From Diprion similis (lineage: Eukaryota; Arthropoda; Insecta; Hymenoptera; Diprionidae), in assembly GCF_021155765.1 (NCBI RefSeq), contig NC_060106.1, positions 11,539,501 through 11,603,500 on the forward strand: a DNA stretch of 64,000 nucleotides, given 5' to 3'. The stretch's first letter is position 1. The number at the start of each line of letters is the position of its first letter. Below, one piece after another: positions 13,924 through 26,800 of this stretch. The translations under genes were made by a program, and so were the position numbers. Below the pieces are notes generated by a model that saw only the letters and a list, made by a program, of their open reading frames with translations, had not been told where the DNA came from and did not search any database.

Positions 13924-16900
13924 TCAATATTCCACGCATTCGTTATTGTTGTTTTTTTCAGTTCGCCCAGATAGTTCCATCCTTTTCAGGGTTTGCACCA
14001 ATGGCTGGTTTGGTTGAAAAAAAAGAAAAAAACAAGGTTAGCATCGCATTTTGAAAGTTAAAAAAACTTTGACATATTAGAATAAAAATAAAATTGATGC
14101 TGTTTAAATCTTGATTGACAAACGGCTTACCAGCATGTTGGATTTTATTTTATCGTTGTGCTTTTCGAGGGAGAGCTCGTGGATAACTTTGAGACTTCTC
14201 GCGAACTCCTGAATGGCCCGGAACCTTTTAGGATAGAGAGTAACGAGCCCGAGGGCGCGGCGCTGCCCGTCTATCGGACATATCATCGAGCCTTGTTTTC
14301 TCTATGGCGATAATCGTTTCACGGTCATTTACATTTGATTCGAAAACTCGATCTTCTCGCAAAGGCTTGCAAAGTATTTTGTATGTACCTTTGGATCGTA
14401 ACGCACGTTACGTTCCTCGCACAGGCTGACTAAAGTTGATCCCCCGTATTTCGCTAGCCCGTTACTGTACAACTTTCCGCTGCACATCGCGTATCTTTCC
14501 ATCGTATCGTTCGGCTTGGTCATTTTGCACGGGTCCTTAATTCGGTTTTTCTTTCCACTCGAAGATGGAATCCTGCATGAGAATAAAACCATAACTTCTT
14601 ATTTTTAGTCGGTATGATTCAGTTGGATGGAATTACAAAGTGTGACAGGAAAAAAATTTTTGGACAAATTAACGAGCCTTGTAAAAGACATTTTGGCTCA
14701 CTTTGATCGACAGAATTGGCGGGGCGATCTGACTTCGAGGCAGAACTTCACCCAGTCGGTAAAAGCGATTAGATCCGTGTAGTGTGGATCGACGTCGACG
14801 ACCCAAAACCTCCGTGTCTAATCGCAAGTTGATGTAACAAATGTGAGAATCAAATATGGCGAAGGGTGTCTGGCATTTTAGGGGTAAAACTTTGCCACAT
14901 GTTCGTGACAATTGTGTATTTTGCTGCAGGCTGCGATGAGGTAATATTCCCAGCGATGTTTTTGCTTTAGCAAGTGTTTATTATACCTCTACACGTACGT
15001 TACGCGCGAAGCTAATCCATCAGCTGGGATTTTGTACGTATATACATATACCTAAACGTAGCTAATCTAGACTTGATAATTTCCACTTGAGCGCGGTGAT
15101 GTTTCTGAAGCATCAAAAGCGCGCTCAACCGCAAGCTCCTTCCCTTATATACCCGCATGGCCGTGGGACATGCGGCACAAAGGGAATCTGCAACGTCGGG
15201 ATAGCAAAACAGCCGCGTTAACAAACGTATAAAAAGCTCACGCTGTTCGTATCCACGAAGGTAATCACGTCCAGACCGAAGTAACCGACATGTTGCCGTT
15301 CCCGAAGCTCGGTTCCCACACTGCGGGCCAAATTATCCAGAGAAGACAGCAGCCCCGCCGTCTGAGGAACGCCAAAACACAAATCGACGGCCAAATCGCC
15401 CTTCGCCTGGAAGACGTCGCCGGAAGCGCAGATCCTCGGCTCCGCCATGTCGTTCTCCAAAAACACGCCGAGACTCAGCACTCGGTAATCGGCGTGCGGA
15501 CAGGGCTGCACTAGGCCTCCTGTAAGGAGGGAATCTGGGTCTAGTGAAATCTGGTATTTCAAAAATTTTCCAAAGCGTTATGGCCGGCGAAACGCCTTCG
15601 TGTCTGAAATTTATACATTTCGTTTCGGCGATCTCTTTAAGACTCAACGTTCCCGAGGACACGACCTTGAATAATATTGATTTTGAAAACAAGCCGCCAT
15701 TGTTTGCTGAGAATCTTGTTAATGTCGTAATATGGTAATTGAGAGATACGTACGTACTTACCGTATTTTTCAAAGTCGCTAAGAAATTCTGTGTAACATT
15801 TGTAGGCACCTTTGTTGAACGATATTTCGCACGGTAAAATTTCCATCAGAAAGATCGCCAGTGTTTTTTCGCCGGTTTTAGACGGGTATTTCTCACGTGA
15901 TGTGCAACGGGCAGAGATAATCGATTAGTGAAACCGTCGTGCTTGCTGGCTTACATAAAGAGAAAAAAAAAAAAAAAACCCAGCCTTACCTTAGATGCGA
16001 TGATCTCACTCGAAGGACTCTTTTTAAAGCTGATAAATGCGGTCTGAAGTCCACAGAAACCGTAATTGATTTTTATCAACCACGTAACGTATTTCGGGAA
16101 GGCTATCATCAGATGAGCAAGCCCCTCGCAGAGCTGGATCAGGCGTAATTAAAAGTACATCAGATCAACTTAGACTTTCTTAAGTACAGTTTCATCGCCG
16201 ATCTTGCTTACCTCTGCAAAAGTACGAAGATTCGAGACGAAAGGGGGCTGCTCAACTTTCGTCTCTTGCAGAAAATTCGCAACGTTCGATTTATTCAAAA
16301 GGTAATTTTGAAAGCTGAGCGGCGGGCCTGAAACAAATTTTTTTCGTTATGAAACGCAAAATGCGGAACTGTAAGATTGGTAAAACCGAGGTGATTACTC
16401 GTGTATGATTTTATTTGACACTTACGATTTTTCTCTTGATGAAAACTGCAGCGTTTAACGATTTAGTCCGTCGAACGATCGATTACGTGCAAATTATGGA
16501 AATTTTTTTCATCCATTTGACAGATTTATTGCATTCTTAATTGCTGGACGTTGAAGAATTGAATGTACACGAGACATGATTAATGGACGAAAATAACGAC
16601 GTGCAAATCCATTATACTATAAAAACTAAACGCAACTTATCTATAAAAACCAATTCTAACACAGTCGCCTAGTACGATTCTCCACACCTTGTCTTAGACT
16701 ATGAACTGTACGAAAGAGCAAGAAATTAATGATACATCTCGTACGAGTTACGTAACGCGCGCCATGTTTTTTACTCAACTACACGAACCTCGTTCGATAT
16801 CCGTTCAACGATTTAGCCGAATGCAACGATCAAGCTACTAATTATATTCCACCTAGACTAATGACTTACTCGAAGCAACTGGAATATTCTCTACCGTCAT

Positions 16901-19489
16901 TACAATTTTTTTATGATAAGTCAGATTCATGGATTAATGAAACTAAAATGAATTCGATATCCACGCGGAAAACGACTTTTGAGTTTTTGAGTCGTAACAA
17001 TTGTTCAGAAAAAAATATGTTCCAGTCTTATTTTCCAGCCGTTTCGCGCATACAACCGGCATTGCTTTGGTATGCGTAATTCGAGCACATAGAAAATGAC
17101 TAGAACGGTTGTCCTTCGAGTTTGAAAGATTAATTACACTGATCCACGTCATTACGGTAACTCAGTTTACTTCCATTCACACCGTGGGAACAACACGCAG
17201 TGTAAAAAGATTTCGATATTTCGCCAAGCACTTTTTTTAACACCGCATTTTATATCCGCGTATTGGGAAAATATCGATCAGCCGATTTACCGCAGCTGGG
17301 TCAGCAAAACCCCCGGAGATGCGAAGTAAAAACAGTGGCCGAACACTACGCGCAGCAAAACAGATAACTGGGTATCGCATCTCTGGTTAGTATCACGCCG
17401 CACGGATCTCTCGGGAGATAATTCAGCGGCGCGTGAAGGCTGGTTAGCGTATCAATTATCGATGTGGAAGATGGCTTCCTGCAGTCTGCACACTCGACTT
17501 CCGCCCCTGCGATGCCACGTATATTCCCCAATCCATATAATATTGATCGAAGGGTGAAACGCATCAGGGGTGGAGCGGCAATATAACGCACTAACAATTA
17601 GTTTCACGCAGCAACAACGACAGCCCTTTGCTCCCCAAGATAAGAGTACGAGATAAGAGAAGAGAACGAACCATCGACTTACCCATCATGGGCGATCTCA
17701 GCTCCGCAGCAATGAGAACGTCGATTTCCTCCATGACTCCGGGCACTATGAACGCCTGGCGACCAGCGGTCAGCATTCTGACACGTCGGTAAGTTTCCGG
17801 GCTTTGAAAAAGGACTCGAGAACCATTCAAGGATCGGGACTTTGGGCTGCAAGGTATGGTGAGAAACCGGTAAATAACGAACAGCGTTAAAACTAATCGC
17901 CTGCCGAATAATGCCGGGGATTTTCTTCCTAAGCAGGCAATAGCTATGCTCTCGATGTCTCGATGTTTTTTTCGGCAATACGTTAGGGCGAGATCTGCTG
18001 GGACAATTTTTCCTCTGGTTTGTATTCCGCGAGACCGAAGCGCGGCGGAGGAATTTTAAAGAAACGGAGAACTGCTTGAACGCGGGATACAAATCAGAAG
18101 CCAAATAACGGATACGAACCATTTGGCACCGTCGGGCTGAATCACCCACAGCCTGTCTTCCGAGACGTCTGGGCGAACCTTTTTCACCAGATCACGAAGC
18201 AGCGCTATCATCTCCGGGCTTTCGTCGCTCGGGAGAATGTACAGCACTTGGGCATTCTCGTTCGCAAGCCATCCCAATCGCGTGAACTTTCGAAAGGGAA
18301 ATAGGCGGATCTGAGTTGCTTTGACACGACCAAATTGACAATTCACCGGGTTGATTCGGTTACCTGCAGATTTTGAAGAAGATTGAAACTCCTCAAGGCT
18401 CGGCCTCTGATTTCCGAAGGGTAACCCATGGACGGCAGATGAATTACGACGTGTGACTCACCGGTGACACATCGCCATCTATTAGACAGCCGACTTGACC
18501 TACAAGTTTGTACAGAATTAATGCAGACATCGGCGTCTCGTTGGTAGGAATTACCATCTGAACAACTGTCTGCAAATCGTAGCGAAGTCCTTTTTATCTA
18601 GTTGTGAAAACCTCTCGAGGTCCTCGAAGTTGTCCTTGATCCCTCTCGAGCCGATCTTCGTCTTGGCCACGAGCCGGTCGGCGACGTCGAGCTTTCCCCA
18701 CTTGCTCAACTCGTCCGATTTCCCGATATTTCCGATCTTGAAATCGAACTTGATGTCCTCCTCGCTTCCGGTAACGTGAGGATACCTCTTATATCGCTTC
18801 TCGTGTTGCAATACGACCGGCTTGCGAGACTCGCAAACACTTTGGTTCTCATATTCCGAGGGCTTTACAAGCCCGCGAACACTATCCTTGGAGAAATTTT
18901 CCGCGATACATTCGCACGTATGAGAATATCTCGCGCAAACTTTTCCCTGATCGAGAGAAACTGCACCGCGGTAAGTTTCCTCGAAGGACTCTTCGCTGCA
19001 GACTCTGGTCGAAAGCGCGGATTCACGGGCCGCAGGATCCTCACCGCAAACCGACGACCCGGCTCTTTTCCGCAGAGACGCCTTTAGCTTCCGTTCAATG
19101 ATCTCGACGAAGCGACTAATTTCTCGCTCGCTGTACCCTCTGCACTCGTCCTGCACCCCATTATCGCATAATGTTGGCGAAGAGTTTTCACACAGCTGAT
19201 GTTCTGAGGCGTTAACTTCCTCCGTTCCCCTGCAGGATAACAAGGACTCAACTTCTGATGGAAGGAAATCTTTGTCCTCGAAATCAGGGAGTTTCAGATT
19301 ATGGCAGGGCTCCGGTGAACACAGCAGCCCTCCACAGCAGGCACAACGTCGATCTCGTGAAACGCAGGCAATCCCAGTCACCACGGGCTCGCAGGTTTCG
19401 TGGGGTGGCTTTTTTCTAACCTTATTCCTTCTGCGTTTTATCGGTGGACTTTTAGGACTGGCGGATTCGTGATTAAGGCTCATAGTCAA
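13924..19489 (-). CDS. IQCH: IQCH-like protein (ATP-grasp-like), 12 exons, one frame break
   Basis: Exons are 18555-19489, 18462-18499, 18116-18363, 17683-17839, 16212-16327, 15990-16133, 15762-15891, 15242-15706, 14702-14817, 14333-14572, 14131-14299 and 13924-14004. Splice phases agree at every junction except inside exon 8. Stretches typical of IQCH are present in order: SPETYRRVRMLTAGRQAFIV (exon 4), LCEGLAHLMIAFPKYVTWLI (exon 6), GYFGLDVITFVD (exon 8), FWVVDVDPHYTDLIAF (exon 9), MERYAMCSGKL (exon 10) and ALGLVTLYPKRFRAIQEFAR (exon 11). In vertebrates IQCH is linked to sperm, and its core resembles ATP-grasp folds. The assembled protein is about 945 residues, close to the vertebrate length as I recall it. 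The first exon (about 311 residues) is poorly conserved and cysteine-rich (CACCGGLLC). I see no clear IQ motif. In exon 8 the frame shifts by one base near 15560-15567, with no GT or GC donor that could remove the conflict. The exon 7 acceptor (gtgag) is weak. Confidence 0.65.
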
Positions 19490-20460
19490 GAGAGTTATAA
19501 GTCGGCGGTTTTAGGACTTTTGTCATTTGACTTCTCGATCAATTTTCTGCACCGAGAGGATACATTTTACTCCGATGGTTTGCCGCGACATTTACATCCA
19601 GATAATTAATGCATATAACTGTCAATTAGCGCTGAACTGCTTGGTCGGAAACAAGCGAACGTGGTTGCGATCAGGTGCGATTAATATATATATGGAGTAC
19701 ATACGTCACGCAGATTTTATTCTCAGAAATCAATAGCAGTAAACATTACTACATTTGGTTTCATTGTCAGTCGAACCTTTTGCGAAATAAACCACAACAT
19801 GCAGCTTCGTTGTGGAGATACCGAGAACTGAGACTATTGTAATATTGAAAACAAATTTCAGTTGATACTTACACCAATGACGAAGATACTGAGAAGGAAT
19901 GCAACGAAAAAAAGCCTAGACACGTATGTTTCAGGAATAATTATTATATTTCAAAAAACTTACACTCTACTTTTATGTAATGTGTGTTTCTACTGGTAAG
20001 GTACGTCCCATCTGGAGTTACGTAACGGAGTAAGGCTGACCGGAGACTGGAGTGCGTGCATGTGTGAAGTAAGAGCGCAAGTGAGCGAAGTCAATAAGAG
20101 TAATGGTACTAAACTTCACTGGCCAACTCAATTACGCAATTCCCTGTGGAAATTTTGCATCGATAGACACAGTCAGCTAGTGTCTGGAAAACACGGTTAA
20201 AGAGGTGATGATCGATTTTCATACACTGTGTGCTCTGATGTAAGCTGGGAAATTGCATGATTCTCATCGCGAATTAATGAAGCTGCAGTCCATTAAACGT
20301 TAACCGACATCTGATGACGCTTGCATATTTTGTTGCACTCTCTCGCCTTGCAACCGAGCCTACCTAACGAACAGGTTTTTGTTTTCATGCCAAGCGGGTT
20401 GAGGTCACGGCAACCTCAACCTCAACTGCATAGAAAGAAACGAAGGCAAGTCCTGCTTAG
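19490..20460. other. Intergenic, divergent promoter region
   Basis: About 970 bp between the divergently transcribed IQCH-like gene (-) and CSP-A (+). Short open frames are present without any family match. The CSP-A TATA box begins at its right edge. Confidence 0.5.
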
Positions 20461-20494
20461 TATAAATAAGCGAATAACGCAGGATTCAATCAGT
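20461..20494 (+). promoter_or_regulatory. CSP-A core promoter (TATA box and initiator)
   Basis: TATAAATA starts at 20461 and an arthropod-type initiator TCAGT sits at 20490-20494, about 30 bp downstream as expected for a focused promoter. The inferred leader before the ATG at 20584 is about 92 nt. Confidence 0.6.
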
Positions 20495-20583
20495 TCGTGG
20501 CACAGCGTCGCTCAGTCAGCATCCTTACTATTCTTCTTCAATTTAGATCATCCTAACAACCCGGGGACGAAAACCAATTCAAC

Positions 20584-21670
20584 ATGAAGTGTTACTGCGT
20601 CATGGTTTTGGCTTGTATCGCCGCAGTGGCTGCAGCCGATGAATATTACAATGGGAAATGGAACAACTTGGACACGCACGCGATTGTTAATAACAATCGA
20701 CTCTTAAAGAAGTACGAGGAGTGCGTAGTGGAAGAGAAGGCAACCGGCTGCCCTCAGGACGCCTTGGAGCTAAAAAGTGAGTAACGATTCGCATGGGCAC
20801 AATTTTTCGAACTCTCTTCGTGGAGTTCTTCATGTAGACAAGCATTACCTTTGATCATAATCAGCTCAGTATTGCGTAGTTAAATCGATTTATTATATTC
20901 GCGATTTTACAAGTGTCGGCTGCAAAATGAAGGTAGACAGAAAGCGAATTGCTGAATTAAAATGTCAACACTCAGCTGGCTCAAGAGCTTAGGCAGTCGG
21001 TGTTATTAACGTACATCTGTACGCTTGTAAAACATTTTCCGAGGAGCCAGCGAAGACGTCGATAAGACGTATAAGGATAATTACATGTCCTGGAATATGT
21101 GAGAACCAGTCGAATCGCGCGAGTGTAGCATCGTCTAGTCGCCAGCTTTGAACAAACTCAAACTAAGCTTTAGCTCATTGTCAGTTACCACTCAAAGGCA
21201 AATAAGCTTGGCATGTTTTCCTATTACTTGAAGCGAAATTTTGAAGGAGACTTGGCCAAAAGGTGTCAGTTTAATTGGAAGTTAATTTCTGTGCGACAAT
21301 TCTTGTGCCATTTAGAAGGACGCTTTTGTCACAGTTTCGAATTATCGAAAGTGAGGAAAAAAAATAATCCTACAGCCATAAATCATTTGATGTAATTAAT
21401 ATACTGACAACGAATGACAGTCAATATTGACTCAAAGACGGAGATCTAACATTGTTATTTTATTCGTTTGCAGAGGTTCTTCCGGAGGCGCTGGAAACAT
21501 CATGTGCCAAGTGCTCGCCAGAACAGAAAGATAAAATCAAAGACACTCTCGGGTACTTATGCATGAAGCAGAGAGCGTCTTTCGACAGACTTCTCGCAAA
21601 GTTTGACCCGGACCAAAAATATCGCGCTGCGTTCGAAGAGAAATTTGGGAAGCTTGAGGGATGCACTTAA
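20584..21670 (+). CDS. Chemosensory protein CSP-A (OS-D family, CX8C variant)
   Basis: A secreted carrier of the insect chemosensory protein family, whose members are small helical proteins that bind hydrophobic ligands in lymph. Exon 1 is 20584-20776 and exon 2 is 21474-21670, with a phase-1 GT-AG intron at the family's conserved position, just before VLPEAL. The product is 129 residues. It has a signal peptide (MKCYCVMVLACIAAVAA), the DxY-type N-terminus, four cysteines and the KFDPDQKYRAAFEEKF C-terminal helix. The spacing is CX8C-X18-CX2C: the first pair encloses VVEEKATG where most CSPs have six residues. An AATAAA signal lies at 21807-21812. It is the first of five CSP genes in the window, next to the multicopper oxidase gene. 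Confidence 0.93.
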
Positions 21671-21806
21671 ACATCAATTTCCGGAAAACCCGAGACTTGA
21701 AATTGTATATTAATCGACGAGTCTCGCGGTAATTTTATGTTAGTTGTTCTATTTTGTTTTGTTTCGTTTGATTTTGTTTTTTCCTAAATTCGATTAATTA
21801 ATATGT

Positions 21807-21812
21807 AATAAA
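21807..21812 (+). terminator. Polyadenylation signal of CSP-A
   Basis: An AATAAA hexamer about 140 bp past the CSP-A stop, in AT-rich 3' sequence. Confidence 0.5.
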
Positions 21813-23839
21813 ATATTTTTGCTCTGATAATCATGTACATCATTACCTGTAATTTACCGAACCGTTGCGGAGTCTGAAGTGAGTGATTTACAAAGATGTT
21901 ATTTCAAGCAATTACGATCTTAAGTAATTACTTCGGAACTTTCGAATTTATAATACCGGTTAACTTGTTCGTATCTCCGCTCAGATTGATTCTAATCTCC
22001 CGAGTAATCAGATTATCCTTTATTGTTCGTTCTGAATAAGGATTAGGCAGACCTGTATTTTACACAATTCATTGCTCTTCCGTTCAACCACTCTCTTTCA
22101 AACCTCAGGGTTGTAAAATGCGTCTGGAAACGTACAGCAAATACATCCAGGTCTACACATATCATATAATATAGTTAAAAAATAAATTTCGCGAACCAGG
22201 ATTCACCGGCGCATCGCCCGATATCACTAATTCAGAATGATTAACAGGACAAAGTTCAACGGTCCTTTGTGTTTTTCCGCCTGCCCAACGTGGTTCGAGC
22301 CCATTGTCCAATTCCAGTTTTAATATACGGTGTCTGCGTGATTTTACTTGCTATTGATTCATTGTTTCGGTACGAGGGAGAAATACATGTACGTGGGTAG
22401 ACGTACTTTCATACTTATATCAGTCTGACAAACACTGTGTAATAAAATTATTCGTGCGCGATTTTCCAGGAACGGCTTCAGCGACTTTTATTTTACTAAG
22501 AATATTTCAAATTTGAACAGTTTTTAAAAAGGAGCTGAATATTTTTACAGGTTGTTCAAGCATTAATGATATGAGAAGGCATAATTCTCGGTAAGTCGGA
22601 AATAGCGGAATAGCGCAAGTTCCTTTTATCGTAAAATCGCACCGCGGACATATTTTTCATAAAACCTTCAGAGGCTTCGATCCGATTCGCAGCACAACGA
22701 CACCTCCGTTAATCCATGGCATTGTGGTGGAGAATACGACTCATTATTTACTCGGCTGTAGACTGGCTTATCTGTTGTACGTTATTTATCCTGATTGAAA
22801 AAGAAATCAGCCGTTCACGGTTTCAATTTACTGGCTTAACATTCTAAATCCAGTTCAATCAAGTCTTGTATCTTTTGTTTCCACATAATTACAGCTTGTA
22901 ATACCTTTTCGTAAAGCCGACGGCTGTAATTCTTGCGATAAATCTGATATCGCAGCTAATTAACGTCGATTTTTATATGTATATGTATATCCGTCAAGGA
23001 GTTCCAGAGACATTGTAGGAGTATAACATGATGCATCGCGGTGGAAATATGGCATACTTGAATTTGCCAAGATTGTGAAAACTAAGTATCGTTGCGAGAT
23101 AGAAACTATTGACAGTGTGAATACGCTGAATAACCAATTATGCGATTTAAATGACGCGAGTGCGGAATTGAAAAGAATACCGAGAAACAAAACGCTGAGC
23201 ATCCAACTGTCAGCGCTGCGAATTATCCATGAAGTAATAAACATATTTGTTTCGCAAGTTGCGCACCAAAGGCATTGAAGAGACACGGTCGATGCTGCTA
23301 ACGTCTCTGCCATATACAAGGAATCCAATTGTACATCGCATCGGAAGCGTTGAGATGACAATAATATGTTCTGATCCGGTCGCAGCTGTGCTTCGAGGCG
23401 TAATTAGAACGTTAAATTAATGAAATCTCATTATCTGTAAACGAGTGCAATGCAGGATAGGAGAACAGGTGAAAACATAGAGGCAATTTAGCCTGAGCGA
23501 GGTTTATTTATTTTGCGAAAAATTCTATTCTATGAAACATTATTGCAGTTTTCTAATACTTACGCTTTTCATTCAATTACATGTATTTACACTTATTGAT
23601 GATTATTGCGCAGGTAAGATCGAAAGGTAAAATATGTATAGAAGCAACGTGTTTTCTTAATAGATAAGAATTGTTATCAGGAAAAATGTTTTTATTACTT
23701 TCAAATAAACAAAATACGTTACAATATAAACTCTGCAGGATGCGGACGATGTCTAGTGCGAGGTTTTTTCGAGAGCTGTACGATTTGCTTAGAATTTTTC
23801 GTTCAGTGAGTTATATACGCAGAAGAGAGGAAAATAAAA
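21813..23839. other. Intergenic; no supportable gene
   Basis: About 2 kb between CSP-A and the multicopper oxidase. A 133-codon minus-strand frame at 22960-23361 lies opposite a 67-codon plus-strand frame at 23075-23278. Neither shows a domain, signal peptide or plausible splice partner that I recognise. Confidence 0.45.
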
Positions 23840-26800
23840 ATGGCAATTCCGTATAAATATTTACTAACGATATCTATTGTTGCCAGCTCCATCGCTCAGG
23901 GCCCTGTTATAGGTAAACTCGATATCCGCGCTCTTTCGGATTAATTTCGAATTGAAAATCCGCGTTTACGTGTCTTTATAATACCCAACTGCAATAAAAG
24001 TCATGGACGGAACTAGATCGCGTCAAATTACGCAAATGACAAACGACAGAGAAGCCGGGATAAGCTCGAATGAATTGGAATGACGAGATGACGAGGGTCA
24101 ATATTGGCTGACGCAAGGGTGAATCAATTTACAAGATTCAGAGGAGACTGTCAACAATTATGTAAACTGAGTTATAGCTGCTGATGGCGGAACTGTATGA
24201 GATTTTTCGGATATAACGCAACGGTTAAAATTTAAGGCGATTATTTCGCGTTGAAGAAAAAGAAACACACAAAGACAGTATAGATAGATTACGCACAATA
24301 TTGTGTAAAAGTGATAAACAAATGATTTATAACGAGACGATTTATGATCACCTAGAAATACCGTCCCGGGTTACCATGGATAATCTCTACTGTTGGCTCC
24401 ACGGAATGGGTGTGCAAAATTTAAACTCAACGGACTGCAACCGAACCTGCAAGGCAAACGGGACCAGCAGAGTCTGCGTTTACACATTCGTCCTCGAGCA
24501 CTACCACGCGATGGGTTCGTAAGTATAGAAAGTCCCACAAGACAAGTTCGCTACCGTTCGTGAAAAAAGTGCGGCAAAAAAATTGGCGAAAACCTCGCAA
24601 CGCCAGTAAGACGCATTTCTGATTCACCTGCCACTCACTCCGGCTACGCCTCAGGGTTCAGCAATCACTTAGCGCATACAGTCCGACCTTGATCAAGTGC
24701 AACCAATTAACCTGATGCACCTTCCTTACAGCGCGTGTGGAAACTGCTCTCGTGGCGTCCTGAAGGACTGCATGCACCCGCAGTGCATTACTGGAGACGG
24801 TACTGAGCGGGGTCTGATGTCTATCAACAGGATGGGAATCGGGCCAAGCATTCAGGTAACCGTAGCTGGGTTCGTACCCAGTGAATTATTGATCACATTA
24901 CCGCGGAGCCTCTTCATCCATTTTCCATCCGACTGGCTCCAGGTTTGCCTTGGAGACCTCGTCGCCGTCAACATCAAGAACCAAATGGGCGGCACAGAGT
25001 CGACCATCCATTGGCACGGCATACTCCAGGAGGGAACCCAGTGGATGGATGGAGTGCCGAAAATCACTCAGTGCGGCATACCTGAGAGCAGCAGTTTTAG
25101 ATACGTTTTTTTCGTCAACGAGTCCGGCACCTACTTCTATCACAGTCACTCAGGTGAGTGTTTCGACGTTCAGAACCGTCCGAGCTGCTGCTGCTTGCTT
25201 ATTAACGCGGTGCTTTTACCAAGGCTTCCAGAAAACCAACGGCCACAACGGAGCGCTGATAGTCAGGCGGCCGATCCGTGATGAACCTGCCAGGAAATTG
25301 TACTCCGAGGATAAACCCAGTCACGTCATAGTCTTGACGGACTACATGCACGAGTATGCCGAATTGTTCTTCCCGGGGCTTTTAACGAGAAATCCGGGAA
25401 TAGCACCGGCTAGCTTTCTGATCAACGGTCTTGGTCGATGGCGTGATGTAAGATATGATTTCTCGTGGAAAGCGAGCTGCATGATCTACCAACAATTCAC
25501 TGCGAAACAATTTTTACCTAGTGCATGAGGCTTGAATCTTTTCCCCTTCGAGATGAAATCCGACTTGTTTAATCAGGAACGATTTCACCACGTCAAATTT
25601 TACCTTCTGTCATTCAAATTTTAGCCGGAAACGAATCGGACGACCCAGACACCCTTGGCTACTTTTCACGTTCAGACCGGAAAGTCTTACCGTATAAGGA
25701 TCATCAACGCCGCCAGTTTGATTTGCCCGATGCAATTCCAGATCGAAAATCACACTATGACCGTCATCGCTACCGATGGAAGTGACGTCCATCCTAAAAC
25801 CGTCGACGCGTTGGTTTCCCAATCGGGTGAACGTTTCGACGTCATAGTCAACGCTAGTCGAAAATCCGGTGCCTACTGGATCTATGTCAGGGGACTGTTC
25901 GTCTGCGACGACGTCGATCGCGTTGACCAGGTCAGCGACTCGCGATAGCTGGATGTCGATACCACTCGTTTCGAGGCTAGCAGCTTTGCGTTAGCTTGAT
26001 ATTCGGCTTGAAATTCAGTTATAAGTGGCCGAAGGTCGCTTGGATATCGGAGCATCGATATCATCGCGAAAGGAAACGTTGTTTCAAAGCTCAATACCAG
26101 AATGCCACAAGTTATTACAATTTGTAGAATTACTCGCGAAAATAATTCCACCAATCCAACGAAATAAGGGGCTGGTTAAAAGCCTAATTGAAACGTGCCT
26201 TGCAGGTTGGAGTTTTGTCCTATGGTACCGCAGATGGTGCCACGGGGATTTATCCTGACACACCGGAGCCCACGCAGGATAATCCTCTTCCATTCAAAAT
26301 TCGTCTTAATTACCCGAACGCGTCATGCGTGGCGTCAGCGTCTGAAATTTGCGTGAGCGAATTGCAGGGATACAAAGCCTCGTCGTCGTCAGATGTCCTG
26401 GGCAAAGCGGACATCACTCGGATGAACGTTACCTTCGGATACTGGGAATGGACAGTGGAAACGTTGCACGGGACAGTCAGTAATCCAACAACGGAGTTCA
26501 ACCCATTTCAACGTAGGTGCAACCGAGAAGTTTTTACAATTTTCTTTATTAAAGTTGATTTCAATCATTGAAAAAGTAAACCTCCTCACGAAATGTCACC
26601 TACAGTGAGGCCTCCGTTGATATTGGAAACCGGAATAGTGAACGGCATCACGAACGAATTTCCCGACACTGTAATGATGCTGAATAGAAGCTCAAACGCG
26701 ACCTTCTGCAACGCGCAGAACAAACCCTCCAAGTGTGCCAATGGCAGCTTTTGCATCTGCACCCACGTCATAGAATTACCTTACAAGGCTAACATAGAAT

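Noticed and set aside
15012-15224. A 70-codon minus-strand frame first considered as an olfactory-receptor C-terminus
   Set aside because: It lies in an intron of the IQCH-like gene; the flanking exons join in phase without it, and the receptor resemblance was weak.
22960-23361. A 133-codon minus-strand open frame with hydrophobic stretches, opposite a 67-codon plus-strand frame
   Set aside because: No signal peptide, family motif or plausible splice partner on either strand; overlapping frames on both strands suggest chance.
24852-26589. Minus-strand frames of 60-90 codons across the multicopper oxidase
   Set aside because: Antisense shadows of exons carrying the copper-binding motifs.
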